From: Desulforhopalus sp.
Lineage (GTDB): Bacteria; Desulfobacterota; Desulfobulbia; Desulfobulbales; Desulfocapsaceae
Assembly: GCA_030247675.1 (NCBI GenBank)
Contig: JAOTRX010000003.1
Span: 124,001-188,000, forward strand
Length of the DNA stretch: 64,000 bases
Direction: 5' to 3'
A model generated the notes under the pieces. That model saw only the letters and a program-made list of their open reading frames with translations. It was not told where the DNA came from and ran no database searches. The position numbers were made by a program, and so were the translations under genes. This document shows positions 8,693 to 18,005 of this stretch, piece after piece. Position 1 is the first letter of the stretch; every line of letters begins with the position of its first letter.

Positions 8693-10464
8693 TACGCCAG
8701 GAATTTCGAATATTGCGCGTTGATGTATCGACCGGCAAAGGCAAGATCGTCCTTCTTGGTGGCCGCAACGAAGTGGCCGGCGGCAGCGGCCTGGCGGCGA
8801 TGCTCTATGGCAGATACGGTTTGCCGGACAAGCCCTGGGATGATGCCGCCCAACCGCTGATCTTTGCCATCGGCCCGCTCACCGGATACTTTCCCCTGAT
8901 GAGCAAGATGGTCTGCTCCTTCAAATCCAATTACCATAACGAGTATACCGAAAGCCATGCCGGCGGCCGGGCGGCGCTGTCTCTGCGCTTTACCGATCTT
9001 GACGCCCTGGTGATCGTCGGCCGGGCCAAAAAGCTCTCCTGTCTTGCCATTGGTACTCAAGCCCTGGAATTAAAGGATGCCAGCTTTCTCCGCGGCATGG
9101 ATGCCGAAGGCTCCGGCAAACTGATCCGCAAGATGTTCAGGGACGGCGGCGGCCACCGGTCGATCATGCGCATCGGTCCGGCCGGCGAAGGCAGGCTGGC
9201 AATGGCCTCGATCAATGTCGATACCTACCGGCATTTCGGCCGGATGGGCGGTGGGGCGGTGATGGGGGCAAAGAATATTAAAGGTATCCTTATCCACGGC
9301 GACTGCGATTTTCCGGTGCCTGCGGGCAAGGCGTATTCAGCCCTGTACAAGGATATTTACGGCAAGGTCACCTCGACGGAGATGATGCGTAAGTATCACA
9401 ATCTGGGCACGCCGGTAAATCTTGCGGGGCTGAACGATATCGCCTCCCTGCCCTGGAACAACCTGCAGCGCACCGCCGATCCGGCTATCGCCTCAATTAC
9501 CGGTGAGCGATTTGCCGATGAAACCCTGCTGCGCAACGGCGCCTGCTCCGGCTGCCCGGTCGGTTGCATCCACATCGGTTTTTTCCGAGAGAAGATGGCC
9601 GTGGACAATCGCTACCACTACCATCAGGTGGCTTATGACTATGAGCCGATTTTCGCTGCCGGAACCATGCTCGGCGTCACCAATACCTTTGATGTCCTGA
9701 GGATTCTCGAGGCCATGGAAAAGGCCGGGCTCGACGCCATGTCCGCTGGCGTGGCGCTTGCCTGGGCGACAGAGGCGACGGCCCGGGGCCTTATTGCCGC
9801 CAAGGAGACCGTGCTGCCTCTGGCCTTTGGCGATGCCCAGGCCTACCTACAGGCCGCCAGCCATCTGGGCTCCGGCACTACCGATTTCTACAAGCTGCTT
9901 GGCCAGGGCACTCTGCGGGCGGCGGCGGTGTACGGGGGCAGTGAATTTGCCTGCGTTCTCGGCCAGGAGATGGCCGGTTATGCCACCGGCGAGCTGTTTT
10001 TTGCCGCCCAGACCCTCGGCTTTCGCCATTCCCATCTGGATACCGGCGCCTACAGCTACGATCAGAAAAACAGTGACAAGGATGTGCACAAGGCGGTCGA
10101 TTTCCTCATTGCCGATGAGCCGGGGCGGGCCTTTTTGACCTCCATGGTCGGCTGTCTTTTTGCCCGGGCGGTGTACACCGAAGAGCAGTTGGCGGAGTGT
10201 CTGGCGGTTATAGGTTTTACCGGCCTGGCTGGGTCGATTCCGGCAGCGTCTGAGCATATCCGGCGGCTGCGCTGGCAGGTGCGGGCGGCAACTGGCTTTT
10301 CGCCGGAAAATTTTTCCATACCAAAGCGCTTTTACCAGGTCACAACCTGGAAGGGGCCGGTCGATGGCGGCTACATGGACAGCTTGAAGGCGGAATATGG
10401 TCGAAAGATACTGGAGCTCATCGGAACTGTGGGGATAACCGATAGCGGTCCGGAAAAAGAATAA
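8689..10464 (+). CDS. aor: Aldehyde:ferredoxin oxidoreductase (tungsten/molybdenum pterin enzyme)
   Basis: A 591-residue AOR-family enzyme, which interconverts aldehydes and carboxylates with low-potential electrons. The N-terminal domain has the expected glycine-rich pterin-binding region. Cluster ligands are C286-x2-C289-x3-C293 (in N-G-A-C-S-G-C-P-V-G-C) and C489 (M-V-G-C-L), the usual CxxCxxxC ... C arrangement. The overlapping start with the polyferredoxin gene shows a two-subunit enzyme, similar in layout to AOR-like complexes in other anaerobes. The substrate aldehyde is unknown; roles include detoxifying aldehydes or reducing acids. The ORF could be read from 8644, but the 8689 start matches family length and the coupling. 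Confidence 0.93.
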   Translation: MIRQEFRILRVDVSTGKGKIVLLGGRNEVAGGSGLAAMLYGRYGLPDKPWDDAAQPLIFAIGPLTGYFPLMSKMVCSFKSNYHNEYTESHAGGRAALSLRFTDLDALVIVGRAKKLSCLAIGTQALELKDASFLRGMDAEGSGKLIRKMFRDGGGHRSIMRIGPAGEGRLAMASINVDTYRHFGRMGGGAVMGAKNIKGILIHGDCDFPVPAGKAYSALYKDIYGKVTSTEMMRKYHNLGTPVNLAGLNDIASLPWNNLQRTADPAIASITGERFADETLLRNGACSGCPVGCIHIGFFREKMAVDNRYHYHQVAYDYEPIFAAGTMLGVTNTFDVLRILEAMEKAGLDAMSAGVALAWATEATARGLIAAKETVLPLAFGDAQAYLQAASHLGSGTTDFYKLLGQGTLRAAAVYGGSEFACVLGQEMAGYATGELFFAAQTLGFRHSHLDTGAYSYDQKNSDKDVHKAVDFLIADEPGRAFLTSMVGCLFARAVYTEEQLAECLAVIGFTGLAGSIPAASEHIRRLRWQVRAATGFSPENFSIPKRFYQVTTWKGPVDGGYMDSLKAEYGRKILELIGTVGITDSGPEKE

Positions 10465-10468
10465 AAAA

Positions 10469-10503
10469 GCCGGGATGGCTGGTGTAAAAACTGCCATCCC
10501 GGC
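10469..10503 (-). terminator. Rho-independent terminator for the mdh direction
   Basis: A perfect 11-bp stem GCCGGGATGGC / GCCATCCCGGC with a 13-base loop. On the minus strand it is followed by a run of six T. It lies directly after the AOR stop and downstream of mdh, so it ends leftward mdh transcripts; it has no T-run for the rightward AOR message. Confidence 0.8.
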
Positions 10504-10534
10504 GATGTGCCAGGTATCAAAAACGAGGTCGGCC

Positions 10535-10663
10535 TTATTCCGATTCTAGATCAAGCGATAACTTTAGCTGCGACGCTGTGCGGCTCCTCGCCGTACTGCA
10601 CTGTACTGTTTCGTCGCTGCTCGCTCGCAGCTTCGTTCTCATCTTGATTTAGAAACGGAATTA
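10535..10663. repeat. 129-bp inverted-repeat (MITE-like) element
   Basis: The ends are near-perfect inverted repeats: TTCCGATTCTAGATCAAG at 10538-10555 against the reverse complement of 10643-10660 (16 of 18 match), extending to 18 of 21. Inside is a second inverted pair AGCTGCG (10566-10572) / CGCAGCT (10626-10632) and a palindromic centre around GTACTGCACTGTAC. It carries no gene. Its right end includes the mdh stop codon (10661-10663). Confidence 0.65.
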
Positions 10664-11638
10664 CAGCAGGTCGGCAATCGCCTCTTTTTCAGAGAGGAGT
10701 TCCTGCTCGGTTGCGGTCATCATCTTGCGGGCGAAATCGCTGACCGGCAGACCGGTGATCTCTTTCCACTCGCCGTTTTCGCAGGTGATCGGCAGGGCGT
10801 ACATCAGCTCCTCGTTGATCCCGTAGCTGTTGCCCTTGCTGCAGACGCCCATGCTTACCCAGCGGCCGTTTGAACCAAGCGCCCAGTCGCGCATATGATC
10901 AATGGCCGCCGAGGCGGCGGAGGCGGCGCTGGAGGCACCGCGGGCCTTGATGATCGCCGCGCCGCGCTGCTGTACGGTGGGGATGAAATACTGCTCATAC
11001 CACTCGTTATCAACCTTGCTTTTTACCGGAGCACCTTCGAGGGTGGCGTGGCTGATGTCGGGGAACTGGGTGGAGGAATGGTTACCCCACACCACCATTT
11101 TTTCAACCTTGGAGGAGTGGCTGCCGGTCTTGGTGGCGATTTGCGACATCGCCCGATTATGGTCAAGACGCATCATCGAGGTGAAGTTGCGCGGACTCAG
11201 ATCCGGGGCATTTTTCATGGCGATGAGGGCGTTGGTATTGGCCGGGTTACCGACTACCAGGACCTTGACGTTGCGGCTGGCATGGTCGTTCAGTGCCTTG
11301 CCCTGGACGGTAAAGATGGCGCCGTTGGCCTTGAGCAGATCGGAGCGCTCCATGCCGGGGCCACGTGGGCGTGAGCCGACGAGCAGGGCGAAATCGGCAT
11401 CCTTGAAGGCGACGTTTGGATCATCGGTGGGGACGATCCCAGCCACCAGCGGGAAGGCGCAGTCGTTCAGCTCCATAACCACGCCCTCCAGGGCCTTCAT
11501 TGCCGGGGGAATCTCCAGGAGCTGGAGGATAACCGGTTGGTCAGGCCCGAGCATATCACCGGCGGCAACGCGAAAAATAAGGGAATAGCTGATCTGACCG
11601 GCGGCGCCGGTAATAGCAACACGTACTGGGGTTTTCAT
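10661..11638 (-). CDS. mdh: Malate dehydrogenase (NAD-dependent, cytosolic type)
   Basis: A 325-residue lactate/malate dehydrogenase-superfamily protein that interconverts malate and oxaloacetate. It has the N-terminal nucleotide-binding loop G-A-A-G-Q-I, the substrate-binding R-P-R in [10 protein letters not shown], the N in V-V-G-N-P-A-N, and the catalytic His in V-W-G-N-H-S-S-T-Q. It belongs to the cytosolic-type (type 2) branch. A strong ribosome site (GAGGAGA) precedes ATG 11638. It lies leftward with cimA upstream and its stop codon overlaps the end of an inverted-repeat element, so the extreme C-terminus could be element-derived. Confidence 0.95.
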   Translation of the reverse strand: MKTPVRVAITGAAGQISYSLIFRVAAGDMLGPDQPVILQLLEIPPAMKALEGVVMELNDCAFPLVAGIVPTDDPNVAFKDADFALLVGSRPRGPGMERSDLLKANGAIFTVQGKALNDHASRNVKVLVVGNPANTNALIAMKNAPDLSPRNFTSMMRLDHNRAMSQIATKTGSHSSKVEKMVVWGNHSSTQFPDISHATLEGAPVKSKVDNEWYEQYFIPTVQQRGAAIIKARGASSAASAASAAIDHMRDWALGSNGRWVSMGVCSKGNSYGINEELMYALPITCENGEWKEITGLPVSDFARKMMTATEQELLSEKEAIADLL

Positions 11639-11830
11639 CGGATTCTCCTCGGAAGGGTTTCGGATTGTACAACAAACAGATCTTATCGAACATTAAATAA
11701 AATTGCCGACAAGATACCACACTGCCCGGCGGTACTCCACGGCCGGGAACAATTGTCCGGGATAGATCGCCGGGGTGCGGCAATCGGGGTCACCCGGTAA
11801 GTCAAATGCCCGAAGGCAAAAGTATGTATT

Positions 11831-13426
11831 CTATTTTTTCTTTTCGTCCTTCATCAGTTTGTAATTGATACTGTCTACCAGGGCCTGCCAGCTGGCCTCG
11901 ATAATGTTCACCGAGACCCCGACGGTACCCCAGGTATTATGCCGGTCACGGCTCTCCACGAGAACGCGCACCCTCGCCTCGGTACCGTGTTCGCCGGAGA
12001 GGACACGGACCTTATAGTCGGCCAGTTCCATCTCTTCAAGGCTTGGGTAAAAGCGGATCAGTGCCTTACGGATGGCGCAGTCAAGGGCGTTTACCGGGCC
12101 GTCGCCCATGGAGGCGGTGTGCACCTCACTGCCGCCGACATACATCCGGATGGTCGCCTCGGTGAGCGGTGGCCTGTCCATCTGGTATTTGTAGTTCATC
12201 ACCCGGAAACTTTCGAATTTGAAGTAGTTCCTCTGCAGGCCCATGGCCCGGCGCATCAACAGCTCGAAGCTGGCCTCGGCGCCTTCATACTGATAGCCCT
12301 GGTTTTCAAGCTCCTTCAGTTCGCTGATGATATCGGCCAGCACCGGATCGTTGGAGGTGAGATTTAAGCCCCATTTCTTCGCCTTGTGCAGGATATTCGA
12401 CCGTCCGGACTGGTCGGAAATGAGGATGCGGCGGATATTGCCGACCTTGTCCGGGGCGATATGCTCGTAGGTCAAAGGATTTTGTTTGACGGCGCTGACG
12501 TGGATGCCGCCCTTATGGGCAAAGGCCGACTCGCCGACATAGGGCTGGTAGCGGTTCTGCGGCAGGTTGGCGAGTTCATTGACAAGGCGGGAGGTGGTGT
12601 AGAGGCGGTCGATGTTTTTCCGCACCTCACATTCAAAGCCCATTTTGAACACCAGGGCCGGGATGATCGAGGTCAGGTTGGCATTACCGCAGCGCTCGCC
12701 AAAGCCGTTCATCGTTCCCTGGATCTGCTTGACCTTCGACTGCGCCACGGCGATAAGCGCGTTGGCGACGGCGGTTTCCGAGTCGTTATGGGGGTGGATA
12801 CCGAGGTCGATGGTCATGTTTTTTTCGGCCAGATGACTGCGGACCCGGTCGATGATCGGGGGGATTTCATGGGGCAGGGTGCCGCCATTGGTATCGCAGA
12901 GAATAATCGTCTGCGCCCCGCCGCGCACCGCGCTTTCCAGGGTCTTCAGGGCATAATCCTCGTTGTTCTTAAAACCATCAAAGAAGTGTTCGGCATCATA
13001 GAATAGAAAGTCCACCGAGGGACGGAGGAAGGCGAGGGTGTCCTCGATTATCTGCAAATTTTCGTCGAGTTCGATGCGCAGGGCGTCCAAGACATGGATA
13101 TCCCAGCTCTTGCCGAAGATGGTTACCGCTGGGGTTCGGGCCTGCAACAGGGCCTGGACATTGGGGTCCTTGCTCGGACTGTTCCTGATGTGGCGGGTGG
13201 AACCAAAGGCGGTCAGTTTGGCATGTTGCAGGGTGATGCCCTGCATGCGCTCGAAATAATCAACGGAAACCGGATTGGAACCGGGCCATCCGCCTTCGAT
13301 AAAATCGATGCCCAGTTCGTCCAAGGCCAGGGTGATTCTGACCTTGTCTTCAACGGAGAGATTAAAATTTTCCGCCTGGGTGCCGTCGCGGAGGGTGGTA
13401 TCGTAAAGTTCAACGTATTGGGCCAT
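11831..13426 (-). CDS. cimA: (R)-citramalate synthase
   Basis: A 531-residue enzyme of the HMG-CoA lyase-like/LeuA family. It condenses pyruvate and acetyl-CoA to citramalate, the first step of the threonine-independent isoleucine route. The N-terminus has the D-T-T-L-R-D-G-T-Q catalytic motif, the TIM barrel has the metal-binding H-x-H in G-I-H-P-H-N-D, and G-F-G-E-R-C-G-N-A-N follows. The C-terminal ~130 residues form the LeuA allosteric domain. Length and the N-terminus (YDTTLRDGTQAENF) match the CimA (TIGR00977) branch rather than LeuA. Good start with AGGA before ATG 13426. Confidence 0.94.
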   Translation of the reverse strand: MAQYVELYDTTLRDGTQAENFNLSVEDKVRITLALDELGIDFIEGGWPGSNPVSVDYFERMQGITLQHAKLTAFGSTRHIRNSPSKDPNVQALLQARTPAVTIFGKSWDIHVLDALRIELDENLQIIEDTLAFLRPSVDFLFYDAEHFFDGFKNNEDYALKTLESAVRGGAQTIILCDTNGGTLPHEIPPIIDRVRSHLAEKNMTIDLGIHPHNDSETAVANALIAVAQSKVKQIQGTMNGFGERCGNANLTSIIPALVFKMGFECEVRKNIDRLYTTSRLVNELANLPQNRYQPYVGESAFAHKGGIHVSAVKQNPLTYEHIAPDKVGNIRRILISDQSGRSNILHKAKKWGLNLTSNDPVLADIISELKELENQGYQYEGAEASFELLMRRAMGLQRNYFKFESFRVMNYKYQMDRPPLTEATIRMYVGGSEVHTASMGDGPVNALDCAIRKALIRFYPSLEEMELADYKVRVLSGEHGTEARVRVLVESRDRHNTWGTVGVSVNIIEASWQALVDSINYKLMKDEKKK

Positions 13427-13473
13427 TGCTATCCTGTCTAGGGTGATGTGCGGCGGATTGTCTTATTGTTCAA

Positions 13474-14808
13474 TTATTTGATTAACCCATAAAATTTCGG
13501 ATACAGGGCCACGGTTACCAGGACAATGACCTGCAGGATAATAAAGGGCACAACTCCCTTGTAAATATCGGTTGTCCGCATCTCCGGCGGCGCCACGCCC
13601 TTGAGATAAAAGAGCGAGAAACCGAAGGGCGGGGTGAGAAAGGAGGTCTGCAGGTTCATGGCGATCATGATGGCGAAAAACAGCGGGTCTATGCCGATAA
13701 TATGGGAAATGGGCAGGAGGACCGGCACGACGATATAGCAGATCTCAAAGAAATCAATAAAGAAACCGAGGAGAAAAATAACCACCATGGTGAGGACAAG
13801 AAAGGTCCATTTAGTTCCCGGCAGGCCGGTCAGGGCATGTTCGACGATGGCATCGGCGCCGCTGTACAAGAAGACCATGGAAAAGGCGGTGGCGCCGATG
13901 AGGATGGCAAAGACCATGGCGGTAATCTTGACGGTTTCCAGGGCCGATTCTTCAACCACCTTCCAGGTCAGTTTCCGGTACATGGCGGCCAGTATCATGG
14001 CGCCGATACAGCCGACGGCGGCCGATTCGGTCGGGGTGGCAACACCCATGAAGATTGAGCCCAGCACCAGGACGATAAGGATCATCGGTGGCAGGATGGC
14101 GAGCAGTGCCCGTTGCAGGTTGCCGGCAAAACTGCCTTCCAGTGCCGGCATTGCCGGTGCGACATTTTTGTCGAGTAGGGCATAGATGAGGATGAAAACG
14201 ATGTAAAAGGCGACCAGGATCAGTCCGGGAAACATCGCCGCCTGAAAGAGGTCACCGACCGGCACTTGGAAGATGTCACCAAGGACAATGAGAACGACAG
14301 ACGGCGGGATGATCTGCCCGAGGGTCCCAGCAGCGCAGATGGTTCCGGCGACGAGGGTCTTCGAGTAGCCGTACTTGAGCATGACCGGCAGGGAAATAAC
14401 CCCCATGGCCACCACCGAGGCACCGACGACGCCCGTCGAGGCGGCGAGCATGGTGCCTACCAGCACGGTACTGACGGCAATGCCGCCCCTGACCCTGCCG
14501 AACATGGTGCCCATGGCCTCAAGCAGCTTTTCGGCGAGTTGCGACTTCTGCAGGACAATCCCCATATAAATAAAGAGGGGGATGGCCATGAGAATGGTAT
14601 TGTTCATGATCGAATAGACCCGAAAGGGCATCATCGAGAACATCTGCAGGAACTCACGGGAAATAGCGGCCATACTGATGTCGGGCGCTATCTCGACGAC
14701 CGCCGCAAGGATACCGAAAAAGATGGAAACGGAGCCGAAGGTAAAGCCAACCGGATAGCCCACCGCGAGGAGGATGAGCGCGGAAGCGAACATGATTATG
14801 CCGATCAT
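13474..14808 (-). CDS. dctM: TRAP transporter large permease DctM
   Basis: A 444-residue, 12-13-helix inner-membrane protein of the DctM/SiaM family, the ion-coupled membrane subunit of a TRAP transporter. It has typical motifs such as G-A-T-A-F-S-M-V and the C-terminal T-P-P-F-G-F-S-L-F-Y-L-K-G. Its start codon overlaps the dctQ stop (ATGA), so the two are translationally coupled. Substrate class follows the binding protein: the subfamily with long DctM is associated with mannitol/chloroaromatic or keto-acid-type ligands in COG4664 annotation, which is only a hint. Confidence 0.94.
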   Translation of the reverse strand: MIGIIMFASALILLAVGYPVGFTFGSVSIFFGILAAVVEIAPDISMAAISREFLQMFSMMPFRVYSIMNNTILMAIPLFIYMGIVLQKSQLAEKLLEAMGTMFGRVRGGIAVSTVLVGTMLAASTGVVGASVVAMGVISLPVMLKYGYSKTLVAGTICAAGTLGQIIPPSVVLIVLGDIFQVPVGDLFQAAMFPGLILVAFYIVFILIYALLDKNVAPAMPALEGSFAGNLQRALLAILPPMILIVLVLGSIFMGVATPTESAAVGCIGAMILAAMYRKLTWKVVEESALETVKITAMVFAILIGATAFSMVFLYSGADAIVEHALTGLPGTKWTFLVLTMVVIFLLGFFIDFFEICYIVVPVLLPISHIIGIDPLFFAIMIAMNLQTSFLTPPFGFSLFYLKGVAPPEMRTTDIYKGVVPFIILQVIVLVTVALYPKFYGLIK

Positions 14809-15356
14809 TTCTCTACCTCCAGGGTCTCACGTCTTTCCAGTCTGGCTTTTCCACGCCCGGCATTTCGGTAAATATTGATGTTTTGCACGGTGTAGCCAAA
14901 GGCGGTGAAGATCAGCAAGAAAAAGGACAAAGGAACCATGCCCTTGATCAGATAACGATACGGTAGGCCGCCGGGGTTTTCCGAGATTTCCTTGATATTG
15001 TAGGAGTCCCGGACAAAGTCGAGGGATCCGAAAAAAATGAGCAGGGCGAGGGGTAGGAGAAAAAAGATCGTACCGACAATATTGATGATTGCCTTGGCGC
15101 GAGAAGACCAGCGATCATAAAGAAAATCGACCCGGACATGCGCTTCATCGATGAGGGACACGGAGACACCAAAGAGGATGCCGATGGAGAAGAGATGCCA
15201 TTCAAGTTCCTGCATGGCGACGGAACTGTTATGGAACGAATAGCGCATGACCACATCAAAAAATACATTGACGACCATCAGCAGAAAAACAATGGAGAGA
15301 ATCTTTCCCCAGAATCGATTCAATCGACGATAAAAATTTTCAATCTTGACCAGCAT
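14805..15356 (-). CDS. dctQ: TRAP transporter small permease DctQ
   Basis: A 183-residue protein with four hydrophobic segments typical of DctQ, including the E-W-H-L-F motif in the second helix and the H-V-R-V-D sequence. It pairs with DctM in the inner membrane. The start at 15356 is preferred because AGGAGGAG lies 7 bases upstream; an earlier in-frame ATG at 15383 would place that ribosome site inside the gene. The last four bases overlap dctM. Confidence 0.92.
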   Translation of the reverse strand: MLVKIENFYRRLNRFWGKILSIVFLLMVVNVFFDVVMRYSFHNSSVAMQELEWHLFSIGILFGVSVSLIDEAHVRVDFLYDRWSSRAKAIINIVGTIFFLLPLALLIFFGSLDFVRDSYNIKEISENPGGLPYRYLIKGMVPLSFFLLIFTAFGYTVQNINIYRNAGRGKARLERRETLEVEK

Positions 15357-15487
15357 TCCGTCACTCCTCCTGGTATCCGGCAATGATCACCGGACCAACA
15401 AACATCCCCTCATATTTTCGATGCACCCCACGGGTTGCATATAACTGACCCACCATGGCACGCCGGACAAACCTTGTAAACATAAAA

Positions 15488-15521
15488 ACCGTCCATCCTC
15501 CTGTTGCGGCGAATGGACGGT
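15488..15521 (-). terminator. Intercistronic hairpin with T-run between dctP and dctQ
   Basis: A perfect 9-bp stem ACCGTCCAT / ATGGACGGT with a 16-base loop, followed on the minus strand by five T. It sits between dctP and dctQ in an otherwise single operon. Such a leaky terminator would give more binding protein than membrane subunits; the hairpin would also protect the dctP message 3' end. Confidence 0.7.
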
Positions 15522-15554
15522 GAGATCGGAACGGTTACACCTCAGAAAGGACGA

Positions 15555-16628
15555 TTATTTTTCGACCATCTGGGTTGTTTCGAGGTAATACTGGGTTGAA
15601 ATCCGGCTCCACTCACGGGCCTTTTTCATATAGGCCTGCTGTGAGTCATATACCTCTTTGAATTCGGCGTTCTGGGCGGCATAGGCCTGCATAACCTCGT
15701 CGTTGGCCTTTTTCATCGCCTTGAGGACCTCTTCCGGGAAGATCATGACCTTGATATTGGGGAACTCGGTCTTCATCTGCTCCCAGGCCTTGGCGCTGGC
15801 GTCATAATTGTCGGCGAGCATATCGGCAGATACCGCCTGCATGGCGGTCTTCAGGACAGTCTGGTAGGCCGGGGGCAATTTGGCAAAGGCGTCTTTGTTG
15901 ATCAGGAACTGCATGTCGGAGGCAGGCTCATGCCAACCGGCGTAGTAATAGGGGGCGATCTTATGAAAGCCCATCTTGATGTCCATACCCGGACCTACCC
16001 ACTCAAGGGCGTCGATGGTGCCGCGGTCAAGAGAGGTATAGAGTTCGCCCGGGGCAATGTTGGTGACGTTGACGCCAAGCTTGGCGAAGACCTCGCCGGC
16101 GAGGCCCGGAATACGCATTTTCAGACCTTTCAGGTCATCAACGGTCTTGATTTCTTTTCTGAACCAGCCGCCCATCTGCACACCGGTATTGCCGCCGGGG
16201 AAGGAGAGGACATTGAATTTGCTAAAGACCTTTTCCTGCAGCTTCATGCCGTCACCGTAGTACAGCCAGGCATTCTGTTCATCGGAGGTCATACCGAAGG
16301 GCACGGAGGTGAAGAAAACGGAGGTGATGTCTTTACCCTTCCAGTAATAGGCGGCGGAGTGTCCCATTTCAAACTGTCCGCCCTTGACCATGTCGAGAAT
16401 TTCCAGGGGGGCCTTATGTTTCTCGGCGCCATCGACCTTAATCTCGAAATTGCCATCGGTCATTTCACTGACGATCTTGGCAAGTCTCGGAGCCGGTGAG
16501 GCCAAAGGAGTAAGGGTGCTTGCCCAGGTCATGGCGCATTTCCAACGGATTTTCTCAGCCGCCAGGGCTGGGGATGCGACCAGCATGCATGCCGCTAAAG
16601 TAAAGGCGATCTTCCCTAAACGTTTCAT
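15555..16628 (-). CDS. dctP: TRAP transporter substrate-binding protein DctP
   Basis: A 357-residue periplasmic binding protein. The signal peptide covers residues 1-23, ending A-L-A-A. The family body follows (W-K-C-A-M-T-W near residue 28, the conserved K-G-L-K-M-R-I-P-G with the carboxylate-binding Arg near 158, and the W-V-G-P-G loop). The W-x-G-P motif places it in the FcbT1/mannitol-chloroaromatic DctP group (COG4663). The start at 16628 directly begins the signal peptide and has GGAGGAGA upstream. It is the first gene of dctPQM. Confidence 0.94.
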   Translation of the reverse strand: MKRLGKIAFTLAACMLVASPALAAEKIRWKCAMTWASTLTPLASPAPRLAKIVSEMTDGNFEIKVDGAEKHKAPLEILDMVKGGQFEMGHSAAYYWKGKDITSVFFTSVPFGMTSDEQNAWLYYGDGMKLQEKVFSKFNVLSFPGGNTGVQMGGWFRKEIKTVDDLKGLKMRIPGLAGEVFAKLGVNVTNIAPGELYTSLDRGTIDALEWVGPGMDIKMGFHKIAPYYYAGWHEPASDMQFLINKDAFAKLPPAYQTVLKTAMQAVSADMLADNYDASAKAWEQMKTEFPNIKVMIFPEEVLKAMKKANDEVMQAYAAQNAEFKEVYDSQQAYMKKAREWSRISTQYYLETTQMVEK

Positions 16629-16680
16629 ATTCTCCTCCCAAAAAGGTTCGCATTTCAGCCCGAGTCGAGCCTGTGGATTG

Positions 16681-16715
16681 CATACTGGCATACACCTGTT
16701 ACACCTGCCAGTATG
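16681..16715. promoter_or_regulatory. Perfect 10-bp inverted repeat upstream of dctP, candidate operator
   Basis: CATACTGGCA (16681-16690) and TGCCAGTATG (16706-16715) form a perfect inverted repeat with a 15-base spacer, 53 bases before the dctP start codon. There is no T-run, so a terminator is unlikely. It could be the binding site of a dimeric regulator of the TRAP operon or a leader hairpin. Confidence 0.5.
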
Positions 16716-16851
16716 TGTTAATTATTCCCCGTCTATTTAATACGGGCGACGAAATAAGGCAACAACCGACAACAGCGTTGTTGTTGCCATCGTAAAATAG
16801 TTACATTTTCAGGCATGGGATGTCAGGTCTTTACCTGTCAGCTCATCTGTT

Positions 16852-17742
16852 TCAGAGAATCGTTTTGCCGAAAAGGGAGGCGACAAGATTGACGGCCATC
16901 TGGGCGGTACGGTTTTGAATGTCGAGTATCGGGTTGATCTCCATGATGTCCACCGAATGGAGTTTCTCGGTTTCGGCGAGGATCTCCATGATCAACTGCG
17001 CTTCCCTGTAGGTCAGCCCGCCCTGTGACGGGGTGCCGACCCCGGGGGCGCCCTGGGGGTCGATGACGTCGAGATCGAGGCTGACATGGATCTTGTCGAG
17101 ATGCTTAAATCCTTTGATGATCCCGGTAAATATGGCGCGGATGCCTACCTCGTCGATATCGCGCATGGTGAAGACGGTGCAGCCGGAGGCCCGTAGCAGA
17201 TCCTTTTCCAGCGGATCAAGATCGCGCACCCCGACGACAACGACGTTTTTTGCCGGTACCTTTGGCCCCGGCCTGCCGATATCGACCAGTTCTTGCGGGC
17301 CAAGGCCGAGGAGAACCGCCAGGGCCATGCCGTGGACGTTCTGGCTCGGCGAGGTCTCGGGGGTGTTGAAATCGCCGTGGGCATCCAGCCAGATCAGACC
17401 GACCTCTCCGCCATCGGTAACCCCGCCGACGGTGCCGATCGAGGCGGAGTGGTCGCCACCGATAAAGATCGGGATCTCGCTTGCGGCAATGGCCTGCCGG
17501 CCAAAATGGTAGGCACAGGTGCAGGCCTTGCAGATATGCGGCAACTGCCCTTGCAGGCTGTTGTCGGTGAGGACGTAATGGCCGGGGATGGTGATGTCGC
17601 CGCTGTCGATGGTGGTGTAGCCGAGGTCGCGCAGGCTGCCGGCGAGATTGGCGTAACGGACGGCGCTCGGCCCCATGTCCACCCCGCGGTGGCTTTGCCC
17701 GAGATCCATGGGCACTCCGATGATACGCACGGTCTTTGTCAT
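16852..17742 (-). CDS. rocF: Arginase
   Basis: A 297-residue ureohydrolase that splits arginine into ornithine and urea with two Mn ions. Metal ligands are visible in G-G-D-H-S, D-A-H-G-D-F-N and S-L-D-L-D-V-I-D-P. The S-P-S-Q-N-V-H-G-M loop and the opening I-I-G-V-P-M-D-L-G-Q favour arginase over agmatinase. The start at 17742 matches the family N-terminus; the longer frame to 17781 adds 13 residues without a ribosome site. It is divergent from the acyltransferase gene and separate from the TRAP operon by over 200 bases. Confidence 0.9.
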   Translation of the reverse strand: MTKTVRIIGVPMDLGQSHRGVDMGPSAVRYANLAGSLRDLGYTTIDSGDITIPGHYVLTDNSLQGQLPHICKACTCAYHFGRQAIAASEIPIFIGGDHSASIGTVGGVTDGGEVGLIWLDAHGDFNTPETSPSQNVHGMALAVLLGLGPQELVDIGRPGPKVPAKNVVVVGVRDLDPLEKDLLRASGCTVFTMRDIDEVGIRAIFTGIIKGFKHLDKIHVSLDLDVIDPQGAPGVGTPSQGGLTYREAQLIMEILAETEKLHSVDIMEINPILDIQNRTAQMAVNLVASLFGKTIL

Positions 17743-18005
17743 GGCGGTTTTGTCTCTGTATTTTGTGAAAAATCTATGCAATTTCGGCCATTATAGGGGG
17801 ATCGAGGTAAAAATGCAATGCGGGGGAGGGTGGGCCGGTTCTCTTCTTGACCCTGCGGGAAAATCTTTCTACAATAAAATGTGCTGAAATTTCATGTGGT
17901 TTTTCGTTGGGAAAGAGTTGCCGCGCCGGAAATCACCGGTGAGAAATGGGCTGTGCGGCGCAGCGGGGTTTCCCGGCAATCGGCGCCATCATCCAAGAGC
18001 CCTTT

